The notes under the pieces were generated by a model, which made no database searches, had not been told where the DNA came from, and saw nothing but the letters and a program-made list of their open reading frames with translations. A stretch of DNA of 9,225 bases from a bacterium. GTDB lineage: Bacteria; JAHJDO01. The DNA lies in the NCBI GenBank assembly GCA_030671985.1, contig DAOVHI010000049.1, positions 1 through 9,225 of the forward strand. Direction: 5' to 3'. This document shows, piece after piece, positions 1-6,260 of this stretch. Each line of letters starts with the position of its first letter. Positions within the stretch are counted from its first letter, which is position 1. Position numbers and translations under genes: made by a program.

Positions 1-55
1 TATGGCTGTTCTCTATCTTGTCATGGGCAGCAAAACTCAGGAGGTGAGCGAATGA
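1..55 (+). CDS. pyrB: aspartate carbamoyltransferase, C-terminal end (partial)
   Basis: Frame 2 is open from the window edge to the TGA at 53-55 and encodes the last 17 residues, MAVLYLVMGSKTQEVSE. PyrB proteins typically end in a helix of the type 'RMAVLYLLLG', which matches. PyrB condenses carbamoyl phosphate with aspartate, the step just before dihydroorotase. Its stop overlaps the pyrC start (ATGA, 52-55), so the two are translationally coupled. Only the tail is present, so the call rests on this motif plus the neighbouring pyrC. Confidence 0.75.
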   Translation, partial: MAVLYLVMGSKTQEVSE

Positions 56-1329
56 AACTACTCATAAAAAATGGAACCGTTATCGACCCATCCCAAAATA
101 TGGTGGAAAGAACAGACATATTTATAGAAAACAACAAGATATGCAAATTAGGTAAGAATATCAATGAGAAGGATTGTAAAATACTAAATGCCATGGGCAT
201 GATTGTTTCTCCCGGATTTATTGATATGCACGCTCATTTGAGAGAGCCCGGCAGAGAGGATGCTGAAACAATAGCTGCTGGAACAACATCTGCCGCAAAG
301 GGCGGATTTACATCGGTTTGCTGTATGCCAAACACAGAACCTGCTATAGATAATCAATCCGTTGTAAAATTTGTTTTAGAGAAAGCTAAAAAAGAGGGTA
401 AGGTCAATGTGTTTCCCATTGGCGCAATTACAAAGGCTCGAAAAGGAGCCGAACTTGCAGAAATTGGAGATATGAAGGATGCTGGAATAGTTGCTGTTTC
501 GGATGATGGTAATTGGGTAGAGAATGCCGCTCTCATGAGAAGAGCGCTTGAATATAGCGAGATGTTTAATATTTTAGTAATATCGCATTGCGAAGACAGG
601 TCTCTCTCAGAAAAAGGGGTGATGAACGAAGGTTATGCCTCAACTGTTTTAGGATTGGAAGGCATTCCAAGGGAATCGGAAGAAATCGCAGTTTTCAGAG
701 ATATAAGTCTAGCAAAGATGCTGAATGCCGGAATACATATTGCTCATGTATCAAGCAGAGGAACAGTAAAATTAATAAGAGAGGCAAAAAGCCGCAAAAT
801 AAAGGTCAGCTGTGAAGTAACGCCTAATCATTTCGCATTAACGGAACAAGCCGTTAAGGGCTATGATGCAAAGACAAAGGTTAACCCGCCGTTGAGAAGT
901 GAAGATGATATCAAAGCCGTAAAAAACGGGCTTGCTGACGGAACAATAGATGTTATAGCAACAGACCATGCTCCTCACACAGTAACAGAAAAAGAGTATG
1001 AATATAATAACGCTCCGTTCGGGATTGTCGGTTTTGAGACAGCAGTAGGGCTTGCTTTTACAGAACTTGTTCACAGCGGAGTTTTGTCATTATCACAGCT
1101 TATTGAAAAGCTCTCCTGCAATCCTGCGAAAATTCTTGGGTTTGAAACAAAAGGGACGCTGAAAATCGGCGCAGATGCAGACATAACAATAATAAATGAG
1201 AATAAGGAATGGACCGTAGATATAAACAAGTTTCTCTCAAAAAGCAAAAACTCACCGTATCACAATAGAAAATTAAAAGGCAAAGTAATAGCAACTATTG
1301 TTGGTGGGAAGATAGTTTGCAAAGATTGA
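52..1329 (+). CDS. pyrC: dihydroorotase (type I), PyrC
   Basis: This is a 425-residue cyclic amidohydrolase that interconverts N-carbamoyl-aspartate and dihydroorotate in pyrimidine synthesis in the cytosol. The metal-site pattern of bacterial type I enzymes is complete: H60 and H62 in DMHAHLREPG, the DDG motif at 151-153, H179 in ISHCED, H232 in IAHVSSRG, and D305 in ATDHAPH. The substrate-loop region CMPNTEPAIDN (91-101) and the C-terminal ADITIINENKEWTV segment of the amidohydrolase beta-sandwich are also present. Length is normal for the family. The ATG at 52 is preceded by a strong ribosome site, GGAGGTGAG (40-48), lying inside the pyrB tail. It is followed after 3 bases by pyrK. Nothing looks broken. 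Confidence 0.97.
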   Translation: MKLLIKNGTVIDPSQNMVERTDIFIENNKICKLGKNINEKDCKILNAMGMIVSPGFIDMHAHLREPGREDAETIAAGTTSAAKGGFTSVCCMPNTEPAIDNQSVVKFVLEKAKKEGKVNVFPIGAITKARKGAELAEIGDMKDAGIVAVSDDGNWVENAALMRRALEYSEMFNILVISHCEDRSLSEKGVMNEGYASTVLGLEGIPRESEEIAVFRDISLAKMLNAGIHIAHVSSRGTVKLIREAKSRKIKVSCEVTPNHFALTEQAVKGYDAKTKVNPPLRSEDDIKAVKNGLADGTIDVIATDHAPHTVTEKEYEYNNAPFGIVGFETAVGLAFTELVHSGVLSLSQLIEKLSCNPAKILGFETKGTLKIGADADITIINENKEWTVDINKFLSKSKNSPYHNRKLKGKVIATIVGGKIVCKD

Positions 1330-1332
1330 TAA

Positions 1333-2124
1333 ATGAAAATTTTTAGTGTCAAAAAAGAAATAATAGAAAATAAAAAAATCTCTGCGGGTTGTTATAGGAT
1401 AACGTTTGAGTCGAGAAAAATAGCTTGCATGGCAAAGCCGGGGCAGTTCCTGCATATAAAATGCTCAGATACGTATGACCCGCTATTAAGAAGACCTATC
1501 AGCATTCATAGCGTAGAAAACAATGTTATTGAAATTCTTTATAAAGTAGTTGGAAGGGGAACAGGATTGTTATCTGAGAAGAGCTGCGGAGATTCGATAG
1601 ATGTTATGGGCCCATTAGGTAATGGTTTTGACTACCAGTCACTTGTCACTTGTCACCTGTCGCCGATTCTTGTTGGAGGAGGAATAGGAATTGCGCCATT
1701 ATATTTTCTTGCTCGGAAACTTGTTGAGAAATACTCAAATGTAACTGTTCTTATTGGCGCTGACGCTAAACACAACATTCTCTGCGTAGATAAGCTTAAA
1801 AAACTGGGCTGTAGAGTGAAAGTATCTACTAATGACGGGAGTACGGGAATAAACGGAACAGTTGTTAATCTACTAAAAAAAGAACTTAGCCCCGAAAATG
1901 TCAAATTAAAGATTTTTGCCTGCGGGCCTATTCCAATGCTGAAACAAATTAATAGACTGGTTTCCGTGTATAATGTTTCATCTCAAGTCTCATTGGAAAA
2001 ACGAATGGCATGTGGTATTGGAGCATGTATGGGATGCATAATAAAAGTAAAAAACGGTTATAAGCGGGTTTGTAAAGACGGTCCTGTTTTCGATATTAAA
2101 GAAGTTATTTGGGAGGATTTATGA
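1333..2124 (+). CDS. pyrK: dihydroorotate dehydrogenase B, electron-transfer subunit PyrK
   Basis: This 263-residue FAD/[2Fe-2S] protein passes electrons from PyrD to NAD+ in class IB dihydroorotate dehydrogenase. Three parts are visible: a ferredoxin-reductase-type FAD barrel with RRPISI at 53-58 and GRGTGLL at 74-80; a nucleotide-binding domain starting at LVGGGIGIAPLYFLARKL (113-130) with FACGP at 195-199; and a C-terminal cluster loop with Cys227, Cys232, Cys235 and Cys247 (CGIGACMGC then VCKDGPVF). The ATG lies 3 bases after the pyrC stop and has no clear Shine-Dalgarno, so translation probably relies on reinitiation from pyrC. The linker between the FAD and NAD domains (residues 103-110) is encoded by three tandem 7-base units, an oddity described under findings. 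The stop overlaps the pyrD start. Confidence 0.95.
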   Translation: MKIFSVKKEIIENKKISAGCYRITFESRKIACMAKPGQFLHIKCSDTYDPLLRRPISIHSVENNVIEILYKVVGRGTGLLSEKSCGDSIDVMGPLGNGFDYQSLVTCHLSPILVGGGIGIAPLYFLARKLVEKYSNVTVLIGADAKHNILCVDKLKKLGCRVKVSTNDGSTGINGTVVNLLKKELSPENVKLKIFACGPIPMLKQINRLVSVYNVSSQVSLEKRMACGIGACMGCIIKVKNGYKRVCKDGPVFDIKEVIWEDL

Positions 2125-3029
2125 AACAGTTAAGTCTTGATGTAAACATTGCCGGGATAAAAATGAAAAATCCGGTAATGACGGCTTCCGGCACATTTGG
2201 ATACGGCTTGGAGTATTCGCAGCTAATAGATATAGAAAATTTTGGAGCAATCGTTACAAAAACTGTAACGCTGGAACCGAGGATTGGTAATCCCCAACCT
2301 AGAATTGTGGAGACAGCTAGTGGTATGCTGAATTCAATAGGACTGCAAAATCCCGGAGCAAAAATTTTTATTAAAGAGAAGTTACCAAAGCTAAAAGAGT
2401 ATGAGGTTCCGATCATAGCAAATATTTCAGGCAGAAATGAGACAGACTTTGTAAAACTTGCCGGACTACTGAAAGATATTGGATTGTCAGGTCTTGAGCT
2501 GAACATTTCCTGTCCAAATGTAGAACATTCAGGACTGTTTGCTCAGAATGCAGATACAACTTATAAACTCGTTAATAAGGTAAGAAAGGTTACAGGCTTG
2601 CCATTGATTGTTAAACTTACTCCCAATGTTACAGACGTTACACTAATTGCCGGAGCCGCAGAAGACGGGGGCGCAGATGCAATATCTCTAATCAATACTC
2701 TAATAGGTATGAGTATTGATATTCAAACAAAAAAACCTAAGCTGGCAAATGTCGTTGGCGGGCTGTCAGGGCCTGCAGTCAAACCGGTAGCGTTAAGAAT
2801 GGTTTATGAAGCATCTAAAAAAGTCAGTATTCCTGTAATTGGTATGGGTGGGATAGTGACTTCAGACGATGCTATTGAATTTTTACTCGCCGGAGCAAGC
2901 GCGGTTGCTCTTGGTACAGTAAATTTTGTTAATCCTAATACTTGTTGTGAGATTATAGACGGAATTAAAATATATATGAGAGATAACAAATTCAACAAAA
3001 TATCGGATATTACAGGACGGGTTAAATGA
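2121..3029 (+). CDS. pyrD: dihydroorotate dehydrogenase B, catalytic subunit PyrD
   Basis: This 302-residue FMN TIM-barrel enzyme oxidises dihydroorotate to orotate. Class IB is shown by the active-site cysteine, Cys131 in NISCPNVEHSG (class II enzymes use Ser), and by the adjoining pyrK. Other landmarks are the N-terminal MKNPVMTASGTFGYG (15-29), Lys47 in IVTKTVT, NSIGLQNPG (71-79), VKLTPNV (164-170), and the FMN phosphate loops around GMGGI (241-245) and ALGT (263-266). The frame also opens at a TTG at 2109. I chose the ATG at 2121 because GGGAGG (2111-2116) is ideally spaced in front of it and because it overlaps the pyrK stop as ATGA, like the other junctions here. Confidence 0.97.
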   Translation: MKQLSLDVNIAGIKMKNPVMTASGTFGYGLEYSQLIDIENFGAIVTKTVTLEPRIGNPQPRIVETASGMLNSIGLQNPGAKIFIKEKLPKLKEYEVPIIANISGRNETDFVKLAGLLKDIGLSGLELNISCPNVEHSGLFAQNADTTYKLVNKVRKVTGLPLIVKLTPNVTDVTLIAGAAEDGGADAISLINTLIGMSIDIQTKKPKLANVVGGLSGPAVKPVALRMVYEASKKVSIPVIGMGGIVTSDDAIEFLLAGASAVALGTVNFVNPNTCCEIIDGIKIYMRDNKFNKISDITGRVK

Positions 3030-3886
3030 GCAGTCTTTCTTTAAAGTCTCATGCGAAAGTCAATTTATTCTTGGAAGTATTATGGAAAAGAGATGACGGT
3101 TACCACGAAATAGAAAGCCTGATGCAAGAAATAAGTTTATGCGACAATATCTTGTTGGAAGACAGATTGGAAGGGATAACCATTCTTTGTCCAAATAAAG
3201 AAATCAGCATTCCGTCTGATCACAACAATCTGGCACACAAAGCGGCAAGACTGCTTATAACAAAGTTCAATATAAAAAAAGGAGTTTCCATTACAATTGA
3301 TAAGAAGATACCTGTCGGTGCCGGTCTGGGAGGCGGCAGCAGTAATGCAGCTTCAGTTCTTAAAGGATTAAATCAACTCTGGAATATCGGGCTAAAGAAT
3401 AGACAACTGCAGGAATTAGGGGCGGAAATAGGTTCTGATGTCCCGTTCTTCATTAATGGTAAAACTGCGCTGGTAAAAGGCAGGGGAGTAAAAATACATA
3501 CATGGATTACTGTGCCTAAAACATGGATTATTTTAGCTGTTCCGAATATAAGCGTTTCAACAAAATGGGCATATGGAAGGCTGGATAGAGAGTTGACAAA
3601 AAACATAAATAGTGCTAGATTGCCAACACTTGAGAAATTGCAGTTTAAGGGTATAGTGGATAATTTGTTCAACAGATTGGAGGGGGTGGTGCTTAAGGAA
3701 TATCCTATTATTGAGACCGTTAAGGAGAAAATGACAGCTTGTGGAGCAAGAGGTGCTTTAATGAGTGGAACGGGGTCTGCGGTTTTCGGTATAGCCTCAA
3801 GCAAAAATAAGGCTTATAAAATAGCCGAAAAAATTTCTAATGACCTAAAATCAGAAGTAGTTTGTTATGTGACAAGTAGTTGCTAA
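3026..3886 (+). CDS. ispE: 4-diphosphocytidyl-2-C-methyl-D-erythritol kinase
   Basis: This 286-residue GHMP-family kinase phosphorylates CDP-methylerythritol with ATP, the fourth step of the MEP route to isopentenyl diphosphate. Seen in the sequence: the N-terminal SHAKVNLFLEV with catalytic Lys11, DDGYHEIESL (23-32), the glycine-rich ATP loop PVGAGLGGGSSNAAS (96-110), catalytic Asp138 in IGSDVPFF, and the C-terminal motif MSGTGSAVFG (246-255). Length is typical. The start overlaps the pyrD stop (ATGA, 3026-3029), so it belongs to the same transcript although its pathway is unrelated. ispE upstream of spoVG is a familiar arrangement in Bacillus-like genomes, there with purR and yabJ between them, which are absent here. 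Confidence 0.97.
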   Translation: MSSLSLKSHAKVNLFLEVLWKRDDGYHEIESLMQEISLCDNILLEDRLEGITILCPNKEISIPSDHNNLAHKAARLLITKFNIKKGVSITIDKKIPVGAGLGGGSSNAASVLKGLNQLWNIGLKNRQLQELGAEIGSDVPFFINGKTALVKGRGVKIHTWITVPKTWIILAVPNISVSTKWAYGRLDRELTKNINSARLPTLEKLQFKGIVDNLFNRLEGVVLKEYPIIETVKEKMTACGARGALMSGTGSAVFGIASSKNKAYKIAEKISNDLKSEVVCYVTSSC

Positions 3887-3919
3887 AGTGATAAACAACA
3901 AATTAAGGAGTAAATTACA

Positions 3920-4435
3920 ATGGAAATCACAGAGGTAAAAGTCAGACTAAGGGATAGAGAGGGAAGCAAACTAAAAGCATATGCAACTATTATTTTTGAC
4001 AATTCTTTTGTTGTTAGAGATTTAAAAGTAATTGATGGGAGAAAAGGATTGTTTGTGGCAATGCCGTCTCGGCAGGTAAGAGAGGCGTGTCCCGGCTGTC
4101 GTCATCGCAATTCTCTCAGAAGTAAATTTTGTAATCAGTGCGGCAAAGCTTTGGAATTTCAGAGTGCTCCAAGAAAAGAAGGGGAGGATAGAGTAGATGA
4201 GCATAGGGATGTGGCGCATCCAATAACTTCGGAAACAAGAGACTATCTACAAACAAAGGTATTAGAAGCTTATGAGGCAGAGAGGGCAGCGCTACCTCAG
4301 GAAGTTAAACCTGAGACTGAACCTGCGGTTGAACCGCCTATAGTCGCTGAATCCGGTGCTGAGCAGTCTGAAGTTGCTCCTGAACAGTCAATAGAGACAG
4401 AGCCCAACGCCGATCAAGTGGAGAAAACCGAATAA
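3920..4435 (+). CDS. SpoVG-family protein with inserted zinc ribbon and acidic tail
   Basis: This 171-residue protein has a split SpoVG fold. Residues 1-51 (MEITEVKVRLR ... FDNSFVVRDLKVIDG ... GLFVAMPSR) match the N-terminal strand region, and residues 95-119 (HRDVAHPITSETRDYLQTKVLEAYE) match the end of classic SpoVG, a small site-specific DNA/RNA-binding regulator. Between them sits a four-cysteine knuckle pair, Cys57-x2-Cys60 and Cys71-x2-Cys74, like a zinc ribbon, plus a charged linker. Residues 123-171 are a low-complexity, Glu/Pro-rich, probably disordered tail. Ordinary SpoVG is only about 85-100 residues. The ribosome site AAGGAG (3905-3910) supports the ATG at 3920. It lies 33 bases after ispE and just before two tRNA genes, with no terminator between. 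Nucleic-acid binding is inferred from the family; the target is unknown. Confidence 0.88.
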   Translation: MEITEVKVRLRDREGSKLKAYATIIFDNSFVVRDLKVIDGRKGLFVAMPSRQVREACPGCRHRNSLRSKFCNQCGKALEFQSAPRKEGEDRVDEHRDVAHPITSETRDYLQTKVLEAYEAERAALPQEVKPETEPAVEPPIVAESGAEQSEVAPEQSIETEPNADQVEKTE

Positions 4436-4458
4436 AAAATTAATAATAGCAATTTAAT

Positions 4459-4529
4459 TGCCCGGTGGTGTAATGGTAACACATCAGTTTTTGGTACTGA
4501 GATTCGAGGTTCGAGCCCTTGCCGGGCAA
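4459..4529 (+). tRNA. tRNA-Gln (anticodon TTG)
   Basis: This folds as a complete 71-base cloverleaf: acceptor TGCCCGG/CCGGGCA, D stem GTG/CAC, anticodon stem TCAGT/ACTGA with loop TTTTGGT giving anticodon TTG, variable GATT, and T stem CGAGG/CCTTG around TTCGAGC. The discriminator is A, and CCA is not encoded. It starts 23 bases after the SpoVG-like gene and is probably cut from the same transcript. Confidence 0.95.
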
Positions 4530-4541
4530 CATACAATATAT

Positions 4542-4611
<70 letters not shown>

Positions 4612-4618
<7 letters not shown>

Positions 4619-4627
4619 AGTTAACAA
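4612..4627 (+). repeat. att-like direct repeat, left copy at tRNA 3' end
   Basis: GCTACCAAGTTAACAA spans the last 7 bases of the initiator tRNA (through CCA) and 9 bases beyond it. It recurs at 7817-7832 with 14 of 16 bases identical. The two copies bracket the RES and kinase genes. Islands that integrate at tRNA 3' ends leave such repeats, but the identity is short and imperfect and no integrase is visible. Confidence 0.35.
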
Positions 4628-4652
4628 CTTGATACACAAAGAGTTAAGGATA

Positions 4653-4690
4653 AGCTAGGAGAGTTTTTCTTCTAGCTCTTTTCTTTTAGA
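4653..4690 (+). terminator. rho-independent terminator of the pyr-ispE-spoVG-tRNA transcript
   Basis: AGCTAGGAG (4653-4661) pairs with CTTCTAGCT (4669-4677), a 9-base stem with one G-T pair and a 7-base loop. It is followed by the T-rich run CTTTTCTTTT. It sits 35 bases after the initiator tRNA, where the conserved operon ends. Confidence 0.65.
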
Positions 4691-4836
4691 GTAACTATAG
4701 AGTAACTTGAGAGCCATCTTCCCCCTCGATATTAGGAAGGGATTAGTTGAGATGCAAAGAAAAAAGAATCCCGAAACAAGCAGAACTTGAATTTTGAAGA
4801 TACCACGTCCGTAAGAGCGTGGAGTTTTATAGATAG
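4691..4836. other. non-coding gap between the tRNA block and the RES gene; IS605-end-like hairpin
   Basis: No convincing gene is present. The notable element is a hairpin CCACG (4803-4807) / CGTGG (4818-4822) with loop TCCGTAAGAG, embedded in AT-rich flanks. Its look resembles the sub-terminal right-end hairpins of IS200/IS605-type elements, but no transposase or TnpB gene is near. It may be a relic or simply the 3' end of the RES transcript. A shorter pair CTTCC/GGAAG near 4718-4740 is also present and unexplained. Confidence 0.3.
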
Positions 4837-5967
4837 TTATTTTTGTAATTCAAATGAGCACGAGACATTCGTTACCCTAAACAATTCCGTGTTTGGTTCA
4901 ATTCTGACAACACTAGGCTCAAACAAGGCGATATTCTTTCCTCCCGTGAAAAGAGAACTTGCATATAAGATACCATCGTAATTAGCATTCTTGATAACCT
5001 CAGCCAGGTATTGTGTTGGTACATATTCGATATCAGAATCGTCCTTTCGAATCGGTATAGACAATGCATGATCTAAACAAGAGAGTAAAGCGTTTTGTCT
5101 GATCACCGTGGAAAGCTTCTCTCCTTCACAGGCAAACGGGCTTGGGATTCTTGGCACTGAAGTGAGATCCGCAAGGCGAACAAAGCTTTTGATATGAAGA
5201 GTCGCTACAGTGACATATGCGCCCTTTTCAGGGCAAACTTCGCTTATCGCTGTAGCTTTTTCAAGAGCTGTATAAAGCACAGGAATGCCGAGAGCATTGA
5301 TGCGACCACTACGCGTCTTATTCGGAAGGGGTGCATTCATTAGTTCAGGTTCAAGAGGTTTAGGTATCCCTTCTTTGGGATTTATTCGAGCTCGGTAAAT
5401 TATACTTCCTGCAGAGAGAGGCATTTCAAGCACTGGCAGTAAAAGAGGTAACCAGTCTTTCGGATCAGCGATTGGAGTCAATCCCTTCGGCTTCAGTATA
5501 AATCTTCTGTCGTATTTGATATGTTGGCAGAATCCACTCCACTGTTCTTCTTCAGAGACATGGAAGAGACTCTTGTCTTTGGATGCCCATAGTTCATTGC
5601 TTGGCGCAGGCGGACATTTGTAATCATAGTGACCCGAGCCTATACGAATCTCATCGAGAAGGTCACATTGCTGATTGTACAAGTCCAATTTGTCATAGTT
5701 AAAAATGTCCCCCCAGTCATCCTGAATTGCTTGAGGTAACGAATCTCCCACATCAATCGCTTCTTTATTCATTCCACGATCATAATGCTCGCCCTCCTCG
5801 ACAGGCTCATATAACTCAAGAAGCTCAGCAAAATTCTCGTACAACTCGAAAGGGTTAATCGTGTAAATACTCTTAGATGCACAGAACTCACAATCTCCAA
5901 TTTTACCATCAGAGCGAATGCGCTTCTTCAAGTACCTATCAACAAAACAATTTTCGCAACATTTCAT
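4837..5967 (-). CDS. RES-domain protein (putative NAD+-cleaving toxin/effector) with HEPN/RES N-terminal domain
   Basis: This 376-residue protein has two parts. The N-terminus (1-35) has paired cysteines C4-x2-C7 and C26-x2-C29 in the setting MKCCENCFVD ... GDCEFCASKS, then a helical acidic stretch to about 130. This is the pattern of the HEPN/RES N-terminal domain 1 family. From about 185 to 355 lies a RES domain: Arg192 in IIYRAR, GRINALGIPVLYTALEKATAISE (221-243) with Glu243, and Ser337/338 in DGILYASS, the Arg-Glu-Ser set that names the family. Characterised RES toxins (MbcT type) degrade NAD+. They usually sit with an Xre-type antitoxin, which is missing here. The gene is divergent from a kinase gene 293 bases away. 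The ATG at 5967 has only a weak ribosome site (GATGAAG). NAD cleavage and defence function are inferred. Confidence 0.85.
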   Translation of the reverse strand: MKCCENCFVDRYLKKRIRSDGKIGDCEFCASKSIYTINPFELYENFAELLELYEPVEEGEHYDRGMNKEAIDVGDSLPQAIQDDWGDIFNYDKLDLYNQQCDLLDEIRIGSGHYDYKCPPAPSNELWASKDKSLFHVSEEEQWSGFCQHIKYDRRFILKPKGLTPIADPKDWLPLLLPVLEMPLSAGSIIYRARINPKEGIPKPLEPELMNAPLPNKTRSGRINALGIPVLYTALEKATAISEVCPEKGAYVTVATLHIKSFVRLADLTSVPRIPSPFACEGEKLSTVIRQNALLSCLDHALSIPIRKDDSDIEYVPTQYLAEVIKNANYDGILYASSLFTGGKNIALFEPSVVRIEPNTELFRVTNVSCSFELQK

Positions 5968-6083
5968 ACTTCATCAGTATTCAGACGAATGTACTCGACG
6001 TTATTCGGGACAGTTCGCCTAAATAATTCTTTCTCTTTATTTCATATTGTGCTTGTTTCTACTTTTCTATGTTTAGAACTGCT

Positions 6084-6218
6084 CATAACACTCCGCAATG
6101 CATTGATCTTCTATTATTACCATCAATACATATTTTGTCTATCATTTTTATTGAGGTTTTAAGCAATTTGAGCTATGGTAATATAGTAGTAGCAAACGTT
6201 CAATGGCTAATGTTAGGT
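6084..6218 (+). other. candidate attC-like or operator-like inverted structure between RES and kinase genes
   Basis: Nested inverted segments are visible: TAACA/TGTTA at the edges (6086-6090 and 6211-6215), CATTGA/TCAATG inside, and a core CTAT(T)ATTACCAT (6111-6123) against ATGGTAATATAG (6175-6186), which is 12 pairs with one bulged T. The right edge GTTAGGT (6212-6218) fits the attC core GTTRRRY, and the kinase ATG lies 42 bases beyond it. The left edge CATAAC fits less well and the arms are unequal. It could equally be a regulatory palindrome in a divergent promoter region. Confidence 0.3.
6151..6179 (+). promoter_or_regulatory. possible sigma-70 promoter for the kinase gene
   Basis: TTGAGG (6151-6156) and TATGGT (6174-6179) are 17 bases apart in an AT-rich stretch about 80 bases before the kinase ATG. 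The match to consensus is partial, and the -10 overlaps the ATGGTAAT arm of the inverted repeat, so a protein bound there would block it. I saw no clear promoter for the leftward RES gene in the same gap (5968-6260). Confidence 0.3.
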
Positions 6219-6260
6219 TGAAAAGCTAGATCTGATCATTGTGGATAAGGGACACAACTA

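Noticed and set aside
2109-2120. TTG start for pyrD adding four residues
   Set aside because: It would place the start on the ribosome site itself. The ATG at 2121 has ideal spacing and the ATGA overlap seen at other junctions.
2105-2506. 133-residue frame on the - strand
   Set aside because: It is a shadow of pyrD.
3373-3804. 143-residue frame on the - strand
   Set aside because: It is a shadow of ispE in the opposite strand, with no ribosome site or family pattern.
4787-4981. 64-residue frame on the + strand over the end of the RES gene
   Set aside because: It is antisense to a well-supported gene and has no recognisable product.
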